From Pseudomonadota bacterium (GTDB lineage Bacteria > Desulfobacterota > Desulfovibrionia > Desulfovibrionales > Desulfovibrionaceae), in assembly GCA_023419375.1 (NCBI GenBank), contig JAEZYD010000047.1, positions 199,689 to 263,688 of the forward strand: a stretch of DNA of 64,000 nucleotides. Direction: 5' to 3'. Below the pieces are notes generated by a model. The model did no database searches and had not been told where the DNA came from. It saw only the letters and a program-made list of their open reading frames with translations. A program made the position numbers and the translations under genes. Position 1 is the stretch's first letter, and each line of letters starts with the position of its first letter. Positions 25,605 through 34,705 of the stretch are shown here, piece after piece.

Positions 25605-26288
25605 CTAGAAGTCAAGCTTGAACTGCATGCCCAGCCCCAAGGCGGATTCCGGCTGCTTGTTGGCATTGGTTCGTTCGCGTTGCTCATCCTTGAGGATGAG
25701 TTCCGGCCCGACCCTGATGCTCAGGTCATCGCCCGCGTCCACATCCGCATAGGCCCGCACCACATGGCGGCTTTGCATGGGGACGTTTTCGTCCGCCTCT
25801 AGTTCATGCTCTGCCTTCTTACGCCACGCGGAGTCTTCCTGCCCCACGCTCACAGCCATGCCGCTTTTGTGTTCTTCTTTTGTCGGCGGCCCCTTGAGTG
25901 CAGAATTTATGCTGGCCGTTGTGTTAACTGATTTTTCCTTGGGGGCGTCATCCCCCACAGCCCGCTTTTGCAGATCGTTGGAGCTTGCAGCTTCGCGCCA
26001 GGCATCGCGGCTCTGCCCCCCGCCCCCAAAAGCCCACGCAGGCGCGTGAATACCCTTGGAGTTCTTTTCCTTCTGCTTGCCTTCGCGCCGGTTTGTCTTG
26101 GCGGAGTTCCCTTTTTTTTCGCCAGAACGCAGCGCACTGGATTTTTTGGGGGCACTCTGAGGGGCGCTTTTGTCGGTCTGCTCTGGCGAAGCCGGATTAT
26201 CTTTAGCGCATGCCAGTTCCGGCGCAGAGCAGCACAAGCCCAACGCAACGCAAAGAGAAAGGAAAAATAGGGGCAACTTTTTATCCAT
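25605..26288 (-). CDS. Secreted protein of unknown function, Lys/Ser/Glu-rich
   Basis: The 227-aa product starts with a clear signal peptide (MDKKLPLFFLSLCVALGLC with Cys and Ala at the likely cleavage region). Residues 30-90 are low-complexity and charged. The last 60 residues look like an ordered segment (HVVRAYADVDAGDDLSIRVG and ESALGLGMQFKLDF), with alternating residues and a terminal Phe reminiscent of outer-membrane beta strands; that resemblance is weak. Start ATG at 26288, with AGGGAAAAA upstream. It is convergent with DUF2802 and lies downstream of the efflux operon, separated by a strong hairpin. Confidence 0.6.
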   Translation of the reverse strand: MDKKLPLFFLSLCVALGLCCSAPELACAKDNPASPEQTDKSAPQSAPKKSSALRSGEKKGNSAKTNRREGKQKEKNSKGIHAPAWAFGGGGQSRDAWREAASSNDLQKRAVGDDAPKEKSVNTTASINSALKGPPTKEEHKSGMAVSVGQEDSAWRKKAEHELEADENVPMQSRHVVRAYADVDAGDDLSIRVGPELILKDEQRERTNANKQPESALGLGMQFKLDF

Positions 26289-26389
26289 GTTTTTCCCTTA
26301 CGACAGGCCTGCCCCTTCTGTAAAGCCCCTCGCGCGGGCAGGACTGACTTTCAATCCCCATATACGGGCCGCATATGCACGGCAAACGC

Positions 26390-26427
26390 ACAGTGGGGGA
26401 AACGCCGTCAGACGCCTCCCCCACTGT
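26390..26427 (-). terminator. Hairpin after the efflux operon
   Basis: ACAGTGGGGG (26390-26399) and CCCCCACTGT (26418-26427) make a 10-bp perfect stem about 40 bp beyond the end of the outer-membrane factor gene. There is no long T tract on the minus strand. Confidence 0.5.
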
Positions 26428-26465
26428 TTATCAGTCAGCGGCTGTATGCCGCTCCGGTTCGTGTA

Positions 26466-28007
26466 CTATTCGGATTTAGCCGCAGGCGCGCTGGCCCGTC
26501 CGCCAGCCTGCTCCTGCAACAGCTTTTCTGTGTTCACCACAGGGAAGCTGGGGCTTGTGCCGGGGTCTTGCCAGCCGCCGCCAAGGGCCATGCACACGCT
26601 GACGACGCTATCAAGCCTGTCGCGCAACGAGGTTGCCAGCTGCAACTCGGCAGCAAAAAGCTGACGCTCGGCGTCCAGCACCGTCAGGTAATCTGTGTAG
26701 CCGTTGTCGTATTGCAGGCTGGCGATCTGCACGGCACGCCGCAGGCTTTCAACCTGCACCTGCATGCTGCGCACGATATGGTCGGCCTCACGTTGCGAGG
26801 TAAGCGACGTGCGGATGTCTTCAAAGGCTGTCTGCACGGTTTTGCGATACACTGCTATGGCTGCCTTTTTCTGGGCTTCGGCATCCTTGAGGTTGTACCA
26901 GTTGCGGCCAAAATCCAGCAAAGGCACTGTGCCGCTTGCGCCATAGCTCCACGTACCAGCGGGGCCGGTAAAGAGGTTGCCCACTGAAGCGCTCAGGGAA
27001 CCCAGCATACCCGTGAGGGAAATGGAGGGGAAGAACTGTGCGCGGGCAACGCCGATATTGGCATTGTAGGCCATGATGCTGAATTCTGCGGCGCGCACGT
27101 CAGGCCGACGCTCCAGAAGATCAGAGGGCAGGCCAGCGGGCAGCACAGGCGGCGCGGGCAGCATGTGGATGCCCTGTCCGCGCTTCATGGCCCTATCCAT
27201 TATATCGCGGGGGGAACGGCCAAGCAGCACGGCCAGACCGGCCTCGGCCTTGTCCACAGCCACGGTGCTGGTGTGCACCTGGGCGCGGGCGGTTTCCACC
27301 TCTGCACGGGCGCGCTGCCAGTCAAGCTCGGTTATATCACCCTGCTTGTAGCGGGCGGTATAAATCCGGAAGGATTCTTCACGCGATTTCAGAGTACGGC
27401 GGGCCGTATCAAGCTGCATGTCCTGCGCCAGCAGGGCAAAGTAGCCCTGGGCCGTCTGCCCTGCCACCGAGAGGCGCAGAGCTTCGTAGCCAATGACCGT
27501 GTTCATCAGGATATCGCTGAGCATGGTGTACTGGTTACGGATCTTGCCCCAGAAATCCAGCTCCCAGGAGGCGCTCAACGCACCCTGATAAGCTGTGGTA
27601 GAACGCGACATCTTGCTCTGGTCAAAAGGCACCGTGTTGGCGGCTTTTTCTGACGCGCCCTGAGCGGCGGCGGAACCGGTACCGTTGATGACGGGCATCA
27701 ACGCGGCAGTGCCTACGCCCACCTGCGCGGCGGCAGATTCGATCTTGGCCATGGATTCGGCCAGATCCTGATTGTTCTTCAGGGCTTCTTCAACCAGCTC
27801 TGACAACACAGGGTCGTTGAACCGGTTCCACCAGTCGGTATGCAGGGGCACAGACCCCATATCAACTGCCCGCCACTGCTTGGGCATTTCCTGCTCCGGC
27901 CTGTCATAGTGCGGAGCAAGAGAGCATGCCGAAAGCAGCATGGCCAGCATCAACACCAATGCAGGTGTCTTGAGCATTATGCCCGGGGCCTTGCCGGAAG
28001 CGCTCAT
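26466..28007 (-). CDS. RND efflux outer-membrane factor lipoprotein (OprM/NodT family)
   Basis: Forms the trimeric outer-membrane duct of a tripartite exporter. The 513-aa precursor has a lipoprotein signal (LMLAMLLSACSLAPHYDRP), with Cys as the acylation site. Family segments include WWNRFNDPVLSELVEEALKNN, NDQ-type helical repeats and SWELDFWGKIRNQ, repeated in the second half as YGASGTVPLLDFGRNW. Start ATG at 28007 after AGGAGGACG, overlapping the pump gene stop by 4 bp. It is the last gene of the operon. Confidence 0.93.
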   Translation of the reverse strand: MSASGKAPGIMLKTPALVLMLAMLLSACSLAPHYDRPEQEMPKQWRAVDMGSVPLHTDWWNRFNDPVLSELVEEALKNNQDLAESMAKIESAAAQVGVGTAALMPVINGTGSAAAQGASEKAANTVPFDQSKMSRSTTAYQGALSASWELDFWGKIRNQYTMLSDILMNTVIGYEALRLSVAGQTAQGYFALLAQDMQLDTARRTLKSREESFRIYTARYKQGDITELDWQRARAEVETARAQVHTSTVAVDKAEAGLAVLLGRSPRDIMDRAMKRGQGIHMLPAPPVLPAGLPSDLLERRPDVRAAEFSIMAYNANIGVARAQFFPSISLTGMLGSLSASVGNLFTGPAGTWSYGASGTVPLLDFGRNWYNLKDAEAQKKAAIAVYRKTVQTAFEDIRTSLTSQREADHIVRSMQVQVESLRRAVQIASLQYDNGYTDYLTVLDAERQLFAAELQLATSLRDRLDSVVSVCMALGGGWQDPGTSPSFPVVNTEKLLQEQAGGRASAPAAKSE

Positions 28008-31000
28008 ATGTCGTCCTCCTGGTCTTCCACAAGGTGGTCCCTGCCCGCATTGGGATCAGTTTTGCCTTGCAGTTTCAGTGAGAGTTGCATGATGGCCTTG
28101 AAGAAGAACGGCACAAACAGCGTGGCTATGCACGTTGCCGCCAGCATGCCGCCGATGACCGCCGTGCCGATGGCGTGGCGGCTGTTTGCGCCCGCGCCCG
28201 TGCTGATGGCCAACGGCACGCAGCCGAGGATAAAGGCAAGCGAGGTCATCACGATGGGCCGGAAACGCAGCTTGGATGCGTGGATGGCCGCAGCATCAAG
28301 GCTGCGCCCGGCGCGCCAGGCCTCTACAGCGAATTCCACGATAAGAATGGCGTTTTTGGCCGCCAGACCAACCAGGGTCACAAGTGCCACCTGGAAGTAG
28401 ATGTCGTTGGAAAGCCCGCGACCCCAGGTCGCCAACAGGGCTCCGAACACGCCAAAAGGCACGGCCGTGAGCACTGAAAGCGGCAACGACCAGGATTCAT
28501 ACTGTGCTGCAAGAATCAGGAAGACCATGACCAGCGCCAGCACAAAGATGACTGTGGTGTCGGCGCTTGCCATTTTTTCCTGAAGGGCTGTACCAACCCA
28601 GCCCAGCTGGTAATCGGAGGACAAAACCACAGAAGCGGCTTTTTCCATTTCGTTGAGGGCCTGACCCGAAGAATACCCAGGCGTGGGTGAACCCATGATG
28701 TGGGCCGCGGGGAACACGTTATAGCGTTCCACCACCTGTGGGGCGGTGCGGCGCTCAAGGGACATCACTGCCGTAAGTGGCACCATGTCCCCGCTCTTGT
28801 TGGGTACGTAGATGTCGTTCAGACTTTCGGGCAGCACGCGGGTTTCAGACTCAGCCTGAAGCCGGACCTGGAAGGTGCGGCCCATGAGGTTGAAGTCGTT
28901 GACGTAAGAACTGCCGAAGGTGGCGCTCATGGCCGAATACACATCGGCTATGCTGATGCCCATGTCTTTGCAGCGTTCGCGGTCAAGGTTGGCGTAGAGC
29001 TGGGGCGAACCAGTGGTAAAGAGGTTGCGCACCATGCCTACAGCCGGGTACTTGGGCGAGCCATCGGCATTTTTGGAGGTCACTTCAAGCACCAGCTTGT
29101 TGGCAGCTTCTTCCATGTCCCTGAGGCTGCCGCTGCCGCGCATCTGCACGTAGCCTTCAAAACCACCGGTATTACTCATGCCGCTGATGGGCGGCGGCGT
29201 AAAGCCCAAGATAAAGGCCTCGGGCTGCATCACGGTAACAGCACCCACTGTGTTCACGATGACGCTGGCCGCATCCTTGGGATCCTTGCGTTCTCCCCAG
29301 GGTTTAAGCAGGGCAAAGAAGGTGCCGTAGTTACTCTTGGCGGCCATGGAGGTGATGTCCAGACCGGACAGCGTACCCACGCTCAAAACCGCAGGGTTCT
29401 TGAGCATGAAGTCAGTAAGCACCTTGTTGACCGCGCGGGTGCGGGGCTGGGCAGCGCCATCGTCCAGAATGGCCAGACCAAGCAAATAGCCCTGGTCTTC
29501 ATCCGGTACAAGGCCACCGGGCACCACGCGGAATAGCCCCACGATGCACAGAACCATGACCACGCAGAGCGCAAGCGCACGCCAGGCGGAGGCTTTGACA
29601 AAACGCACGGCGTTTACATAACGGCGGGTAATGCGGCCAAACACATAGTTGAACCACACAAAGCCCTTGGCAGGCGTGTGGTCATGGGCATGCGGCTTGA
29701 GCAGCAGAGCGCAGAGCGCCGGAGTGAGCGTCAGCGCCACAATGCCCGAAAGCACCACCGACACCGAGATCGTTATGGCAAACTGCTTGTACATCTGCCC
29801 CGCAAGGCCGCCCATGAACGAAACAGGAATAAACACGGCGCACAGCACAAGCACAATGGCGATAACCGGGGCCGTAACTTCGTTCATGGCCTTTGCTGTC
29901 GCCTCCCTGGGCGGCAGATGCTCCGAACTCATGATACGTTCAACGTTTTCAAGCACAACGATGGCGTCGTCCACCACGATACCGATGGCAAGCACCAGAG
30001 CGAACAGCGTAAGCGTGTTGATGGTGTAGCCAAAGGCATACAGACCCGCGAACGTGCCGATAATGGATACAGGTACGGCAATGCAGGGAATGAGCGTGGC
30101 GCGCCAGTTTTGCAGAAAGACGTACACAACGATGAACACCAGGATCATGGCTTCGACCAGGGTGCTCACCACTTCCTTGATGGATTCGATAACGAAGTCG
30201 TTGTTGTCCACCAGCAGGGTATACGCCAGGCCATCAGGCATGCGCGAGGCAATGTCCTCCAGCTTGGCCTTTACCATATCGCCGGTGGCGATGGCGTTGG
30301 CGCCCGGCAACAGATACACGGCGCCCATGCGTGCGCCCATGCCGTTATAGCTGGAAAGAACGCTGTAATCCTTGCCGCCCAGTTCTATGCGCGCCACATC
30401 CTTAAGCCGCAGCATGGCGCTGTCATCACCGGAGCGGACGATAATTTCGCCAAATTCTTCGGGCGTTACAAGGCGGCCCTGGGTATCGATCTGCCAGGTA
30501 AGCTGGGTGGAGTCGGCCGTGGGCATGTCGCCCAGACGCCCAGGCGCATACTGGGAGTTCTGCTCCTGGATGGCGGATGTCACCTGCTTGACCGTAAGGC
30601 CGTACTTGGCGAGCTTGTCCGGCTGCAGCCAGATGCGCATGGAGTAGTCCATGCTGCCAAAAAGCGAGCAGTCGCCCACGCCGTTGAGGCGTTTGAGTTC
30701 GTCAACAACGTTGACCTGGGCCCAGTTGTGGATGAACACGTCGCTATAGCGCCCGTCGGGCGAATAGAAACAGAACACCTGCAGCATGGCGGGCGAACGC
30801 TTGACCACCGTGACGCCCTGCCTGCGCACATCTTCCGGCAAGGTGGCCTGGGCCAGGTTAACCTTGTTGTTCACGTTGACCAGGGCCATGTTGGCATCAC
30901 TGCCCAGCTTGAAGTACACGTTGATGTTGCCCGAGCCGGAACCCGAAGCGGCAATGGAAGTCATGTAGAGCATGTTTTCCACACCGTTGATGTTCACTTC

Positions 31001-31210
31001 AAGGGGAGCCAGAACCGTGGAGGCAATGGTTTCCGCAGAAGCGCCGGGGTACGACACGCTCACGTTGACCGTGGGCGGCACAAGGTCGGGGTATTGTGCG
31101 ATGGGCAGGGCCTTCATGGCCAGCGCGCCCACCAGGGTTATGACAATGGAGATAACGGCCGACAGAACCGGCCTGCGCAAAAAGAAATTCGGCTTTGTAG
31201 AAACAGCCAT
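28004..31210 (-). CDS. RND multidrug efflux pump, inner-membrane permease (AcrB/MexB-like, HAE1)
   Basis: A proton-driven drug exporter of 1068 aa. The N-terminus (FFLRRPVLSAVISIVITLVG) and ALPIAQYPDLVPPTVNVS are typical HAE1. TM4 carries the proton-relay Asp pair in AIGIVVDDAIVVLENVER, and TM10 the matching Lys in GLAAKNAILIVEFAVEAWRAG. Two large periplasmic loops are present. The family also exports dyes, bile salts and detergents; substrates cannot be read here. It is 7 bp downstream of the adaptor gene and overlaps the outer-membrane factor gene. Confidence 0.95.
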   Translation of the reverse strand: MAVSTKPNFFLRRPVLSAVISIVITLVGALAMKALPIAQYPDLVPPTVNVSVSYPGASAETIASTVLAPLEVNINGVENMLYMTSIAASGSGSGNINVYFKLGSDANMALVNVNNKVNLAQATLPEDVRRQGVTVVKRSPAMLQVFCFYSPDGRYSDVFIHNWAQVNVVDELKRLNGVGDCSLFGSMDYSMRIWLQPDKLAKYGLTVKQVTSAIQEQNSQYAPGRLGDMPTADSTQLTWQIDTQGRLVTPEEFGEIIVRSGDDSAMLRLKDVARIELGGKDYSVLSSYNGMGARMGAVYLLPGANAIATGDMVKAKLEDIASRMPDGLAYTLLVDNNDFVIESIKEVVSTLVEAMILVFIVVYVFLQNWRATLIPCIAVPVSIIGTFAGLYAFGYTINTLTLFALVLAIGIVVDDAIVVLENVERIMSSEHLPPREATAKAMNEVTAPVIAIVLVLCAVFIPVSFMGGLAGQMYKQFAITISVSVVLSGIVALTLTPALCALLLKPHAHDHTPAKGFVWFNYVFGRITRRYVNAVRFVKASAWRALALCVVMVLCIVGLFRVVPGGLVPDEDQGYLLGLAILDDGAAQPRTRAVNKVLTDFMLKNPAVLSVGTLSGLDITSMAAKSNYGTFFALLKPWGERKDPKDAASVIVNTVGAVTVMQPEAFILGFTPPPISGMSNTGGFEGYVQMRGSGSLRDMEEAANKLVLEVTSKNADGSPKYPAVGMVRNLFTTGSPQLYANLDRERCKDMGISIADVYSAMSATFGSSYVNDFNLMGRTFQVRLQAESETRVLPESLNDIYVPNKSGDMVPLTAVMSLERRTAPQVVERYNVFPAAHIMGSPTPGYSSGQALNEMEKAASVVLSSDYQLGWVGTALQEKMASADTTVIFVLALVMVFLILAAQYESWSLPLSVLTAVPFGVFGALLATWGRGLSNDIYFQVALVTLVGLAAKNAILIVEFAVEAWRAGRSLDAAAIHASKLRFRPIVMTSLAFILGCVPLAISTGAGANSRHAIGTAVIGGMLAATCIATLFVPFFFKAIMQLSLKLQGKTDPNAGRDHLVEDQEDDI

Positions 31211-31217
31211 ATGCTAC

Positions 31218-32330
31218 CTACTTCTTCGGCGCGGCATCCTGGGGCTGCTGCCCACCGGCTTGCTGCACGCGCACTTGAGTCCCGGGACGGGCTTTGATGA
31301 TACCTTCACTGATGATGCGTTCCCCACCCTTGAGGCCGGAACCCACCAGATATTGATCTCCCACAGCCACAGTCACAGTGATGGGAATGGCGTAGACCTT
31401 GTCGTCCTTGTCCAGCCCCATGACCACGGTACCCTTCTGGGTCACGATAACGCACTTTTGCGGAATAAGAATGGCGTTCTTGAGGATGTCGCCTTCCACA
31501 AACAGGCGCACATACTGCCCGGGCATGATCTGCCCGTCAGCATTGGGAAACACCGCCCGGGCCTTGATAACGCCTGTGGTGGGCTGCACCTGGCTGTCGA
31601 TAAAGGTCACTTCGCCTTCCGTGCCGTACATGGTGCCGTCCAGCAAGCGCAACCTGGCCTTGTAGCGGTTGTCCTTGGGGAACACCAGAATGCCGGAGGC
31701 GGCAAGCTGCTGGCGCAGCATGCGGTCAGGCGCGGCAATGGAAAAGTCAATGTACATGGGGTCTGTCTGGTTCACATAGGTAAGCAGCGAATTGTTGCTC
31801 ACCAGGTTGCCGGGGGTGTAGTTTTCCTTGCTGCTGTAGCCGGAAACAGGCGCCACCACCTGGCAGTAATCCAGATTGATCTTGGCCTGGCGCAGGGATG
31901 CCTTGGCGCTGTCGTAGGCGGCCAGGGCAGAATCGCGGTCTTTCTGCGAAACGGCGTTCTTTTCGTACAGGGGGCGAATGCGCTTCCATTCACGTTCCGC
32001 GTTCACGTACTGGGCCTGCGCCTGCTGCACCTGGGCTTCGTACTGATCGCGCTCAAGCTGGAACATCTGCTGCCCCGCCTTGACGAAATCACCTTCGTTA
32101 TACAGACGCTTTTCAATAATCCCCTGAACGCGAGCGCGCACTTCAACCGCGCGTGAACCTGAGGCCTGCGCCTGGAACTGGCTCGGCCAGGAGGCATCGG
32201 CGACGGTTACTTCAACAGCCGACACCGGCAAACGCATGTCGGGCTGTCCTTTTTTGTCGCTCTGGCAGGCGACCAGGGCAAGACAAAGCCCCAATACAAC
32301 TGAAATTTTTGCAATAGGTCTGATACTCAT
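31218..32330 (-). CDS. RND efflux periplasmic adaptor (membrane fusion protein)
   Basis: Bridges the pump to the outer-membrane duct. The ATG at 32330 has GGAG 7 bases upstream; the longer in-frame ATG at 32342 contains that site. The 370-aa precursor begins with a lipoprotein signal (IAKISVVLGLCLALVACQS). VRARVQGIIEKRLYNEGDFV is the lipoyl half, a helical hairpin spans residues 100-160, and VAPVSGYSSKENYTPGNLV is the second lipoyl half. It is the first gene of the operon, so operon control should act in the 350 bp upstream. Confidence 0.94.
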   Translation of the reverse strand: MSIRPIAKISVVLGLCLALVACQSDKKGQPDMRLPVSAVEVTVADASWPSQFQAQASGSRAVEVRARVQGIIEKRLYNEGDFVKAGQQMFQLERDQYEAQVQQAQAQYVNAEREWKRIRPLYEKNAVSQKDRDSALAAYDSAKASLRQAKINLDYCQVVAPVSGYSSKENYTPGNLVSNNSLLTYVNQTDPMYIDFSIAAPDRMLRQQLAASGILVFPKDNRYKARLRLLDGTMYGTEGEVTFIDSQVQPTTGVIKARAVFPNADGQIMPGQYVRLFVEGDILKNAILIPQKCVIVTQKGTVVMGLDKDDKVYAIPITVTVAVGDQYLVGSGLKGGERIISEGIIKARPGTQVRVQQAGGQQPQDAAPKK

Positions 32331-32686
32331 GAATAACTCCATATGGCGTGGCGCACGGCGCTCAAAACACGCACGGCGAAACGGCGGCGGCTTAATTTTC
32401 CACCGAGACGGGTCATCGCTAAACGTCGTTCCTGGGGGGGATCAGCATGAAAGATTTGGCGCGAACAAGCGCCTCATGACGCGTTGGGGGCGTCATACGG
32501 CCCCAGCCTGATAAACTCACCGACAATTGCAGTAAACCACCCCTTTAAAAAGCACAGTTCACGCCAAAAAGCAATGTATCGGGCTGTTGGGCAACCAAAT
32601 GTTAAAGGCAATTATTCTGTGTAATTTCAGGTAGTTACAATATCGTGGTATTTTTTTATAACACACTGAAATTATTAACTATTTTT
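32331..32686. promoter_or_regulatory. Control region upstream of the efflux operon
   Basis: A 356-bp AT-richer stretch with no gene. It contains an inverted repeat, TGTAA (32620-32624) and TTACA (32635-32639), with a 10-bp centre, a spacing common for TetR-type operators, but no regulator gene adjoins it. A minus-strand TTGCTT followed about 17 bp later by TTTTTA, near 32540-32575, is a weak promoter candidate. Confidence 0.35.
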
Positions 32687-33328
32687 TTAGAAAAATTCTC
32701 CATCAGAATCAGGGGTTTCACTCTTCTCAAAGTACTCCCTGATATTTCTGGCATTGGCGCTTGCGCTGTCCAGAAAGACCACCCACCATACGGTATCCTT
32801 GAACAGCTCCATGCGCTTGAACTTGTGGCGCTCGTCCGTCATGCGCAGCACTGTTATCTCCAGCTGCTTTTCTGCGCCGCTTTCCCCCATAAAAACAATC
32901 CGCAGGCCGGCACGCAGCATGACGCGCAGGTCTGCCGGGGAATACTGGGTAAGGATTCTGCCTGCCACATCAGTGGCCTTGAGGAAGCTGGTGGCCTGTG
33001 CGGAAGAAATGCCCACCTTGCGCACATCGCCGTTGATCAGCAGTTCCACACGCTTGATGTTGGCCAGATTGATACGGCTACGGTTGATGACCTTGCCGTC
33101 GCGCAGCACGCGGTAATAACAGGCCCCGATTTCCTCGGAAACGCCCATAACAACGGTGGCGCTCACATCAGGATAAAAAACGCCGATGCTGGCCGTCATG
33201 CCGGAGGCTCTGGCAATATCGCCCTTCTCCTCTGCGATGCAGCGCAGATGGCGCGCAGTACGCATCCTGGCATTTATATAAATGCCTACAAGCAGGAGGA
33301 ACAGCAGGGCGACAATTGTAAGGGTCAT
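32687..33328 (-). CDS. Membrane-anchored protein of unknown function
   Basis: I do not recognise a family. The 213-aa product, counted from the ATG at 33328, begins with one strong membrane helix (LTIVALLFLLLVGIYINAR), then a soluble cytoplasmic or periplasmic domain. It shows IGVFYPDVSATVVMGVSEE, RVLRDGKVINRSRINLANI and ITVLRMTDERHKFKRMELF, a mixed alpha/beta pattern. The tail is acidic (SETPDSDGEFF). Upstream of the start is AAGG at a rather long spacing. It is not obviously in an operon with its neighbours. Confidence 0.6.
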   Translation of the reverse strand: MTLTIVALLFLLLVGIYINARMRTARHLRCIAEEKGDIARASGMTASIGVFYPDVSATVVMGVSEEIGACYYRVLRDGKVINRSRINLANIKRVELLINGDVRKVGISSAQATSFLKATDVAGRILTQYSPADLRVMLRAGLRIVFMGESGAEKQLEITVLRMTDERHKFKRMELFKDTVWWVVFLDSASANARNIREYFEKSETPDSDGEFF

Positions 33329-33482
33329 GCAAAGCGCCTTGGAGGGTAAGGGATGAAGTATCTGGGCACCCGGCGATCCGGCAGCAGGCGACTGCGCGGC
33401 GGCGCGGTGCACACTCGCCTTTCAGGGCCCATGCCCACCTGAAATGCTCGTCTACAACTGGCAAAAATCTGCCTGTCGTATT

Positions 33483-33517
33483 GCGCGGCAAGCATTTTCA
33501 AAAAATCCTTGCCGCGC
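33483..33517. terminator. Perfect 10-bp hairpin downstream of xdhC
   Basis: GCGCGGCAAG (33483-33492) pairs with CTTGCCGCGC (33508-33517) around a 15-base AT-rich loop. It sits 28 bp after the xdhC stop. There is no T run after the stem, so its role as a terminator is uncertain. Confidence 0.4.
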
Positions 33518-33544
33518 AGGTAATTCATTTCATTGTCAACGGTT

Positions 33545-34705
33545 CTAGTCGTCAAACCGCAGGCGCACGAGGGTTCCGGCACGGGCGGCCAGCAGCTCGG
33601 CCACAATGGAAACTGCAATCTGCTGCGGGGTTTCCGCCTCTATGGAAAGGCCAATGGGGCAGCATACGGCAGCCAGTTCCGCATCGGGCACACCCTGCTT
33701 GCGCAAGGCGGCATACACCTGCTCGCGCTTGGTTCTGCTGCCGATCATGCCCACGTACTGGGCGTGACTTGTCAGGGCCTGAGCCAGGGCCTCACGGTCA
33801 AAACTGTGCCCGCGCGTGATAATGGCCACAAAATGTCTGCGCCCGATATCGCAGGTCGGCACAAGATTTTCGTAGCCCGGCAAAACCCGGCAATGGCGGG
33901 CCAAGGGGAAGCGCTCCGCATTGGAAAACTCTTCGCGGTCGTCCACCACATCCACCACAAAGCCGCAGGAATGGGCCAGCCGCGCAACTTCCAGCGACAC
34001 ATGCCCGCCGCCGCAAAGCAGGAGCACAGGCGGCGCATCCAGAGGTTCCACGTAAAAGATGTGTCCGTCCACATCTACCAGGCCAGGGCGGCCCTTGCGC
34101 GTCTCCAGCAGGGGGGTTACCGCTTCCAGCCCCACGGTCACGCCTTCGGGCTGAACAGCATGCTCCGGCAAGGCGTCCACAAACAAGCGCCGCTGCGGAT
34201 TTTCCGCCTCGCCATGCAGCGAAACGCCGTCCCGGCGCAGTTCAACCAGCCATGCGCCCCGGCCACCCAGCCGCAGCACTTCTGCCGCAAGGGCGAACAT
34301 TTCAGCCTGGCGTGGTGCAAGCACCTCGCACAGCACTTCCATACCGCCGCCGCAGATCATGTCGCTGTTGGGCGTAAAGCCGCTCATGTCGCACGAAACA
34401 CGCCCAGAAAGGCCACTGGCAAGACTGTTGCGGGCCGCTTCCATGGCGCGGGCTTCAAGCAGGCCGCCGCCCACTGTTCCTTCAAATCCGTTGCGAGTCT
34501 GAAGGGCGCGGGTTCCGGCTTCGCGCGGGGCAGAGCCTGTGCGGCTCACCACAGTCACGAGCACCAGAGGTTCGCCCCCTGTCAGCAGGGCCGCAGCGCG
34601 GGCTTCAAGCGTGTCTTCCCACGGGGTTGTCACCAGAGATTCCGGCGTGCCCTTGGGGCCTTCGCCGCCTGAAGGCAACAGAGATGCCTCGTTTTTCTTA
34701 CCCAT
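33545..34705 (-). CDS. XdhC/CoxI-family molybdoenzyme maturation factor
   Basis: XdhC-type proteins bind molybdenum cofactor and help sulfurate and insert it into xanthine-dehydrogenase-family enzymes. The 386-aa protein carries the XdhC N-terminal motif VTVVSRTGSAPREAGTRAL and VGGGLLEARAMEAA, then a Rossmann half with VLLLCGGGHVSLEVARLAHS and VDVVDDREEFSNAERFP. YVGMIGSRTKREQVYAALR and CCPIGLSIEAETPQQIAVSI complete the family pattern. The ATG at 34705 lies 6 bases after GGAGG, which itself is inside topA; the two genes overlap by 8 bp. No molybdoenzyme gene is present in the window. Confidence 0.9.
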   Translation of the reverse strand: MGKKNEASLLPSGGEGPKGTPESLVTTPWEDTLEARAAALLTGGEPLVLVTVVSRTGSAPREAGTRALQTRNGFEGTVGGGLLEARAMEAARNSLASGLSGRVSCDMSGFTPNSDMICGGGMEVLCEVLAPRQAEMFALAAEVLRLGGRGAWLVELRRDGVSLHGEAENPQRRLFVDALPEHAVQPEGVTVGLEAVTPLLETRKGRPGLVDVDGHIFYVEPLDAPPVLLLCGGGHVSLEVARLAHSCGFVVDVVDDREEFSNAERFPLARHCRVLPGYENLVPTCDIGRRHFVAIITRGHSFDREALAQALTSHAQYVGMIGSRTKREQVYAALRKQGVPDAELAAVCCPIGLSIEAETPQQIAVSIVAELLAARAGTLVRLRFDD

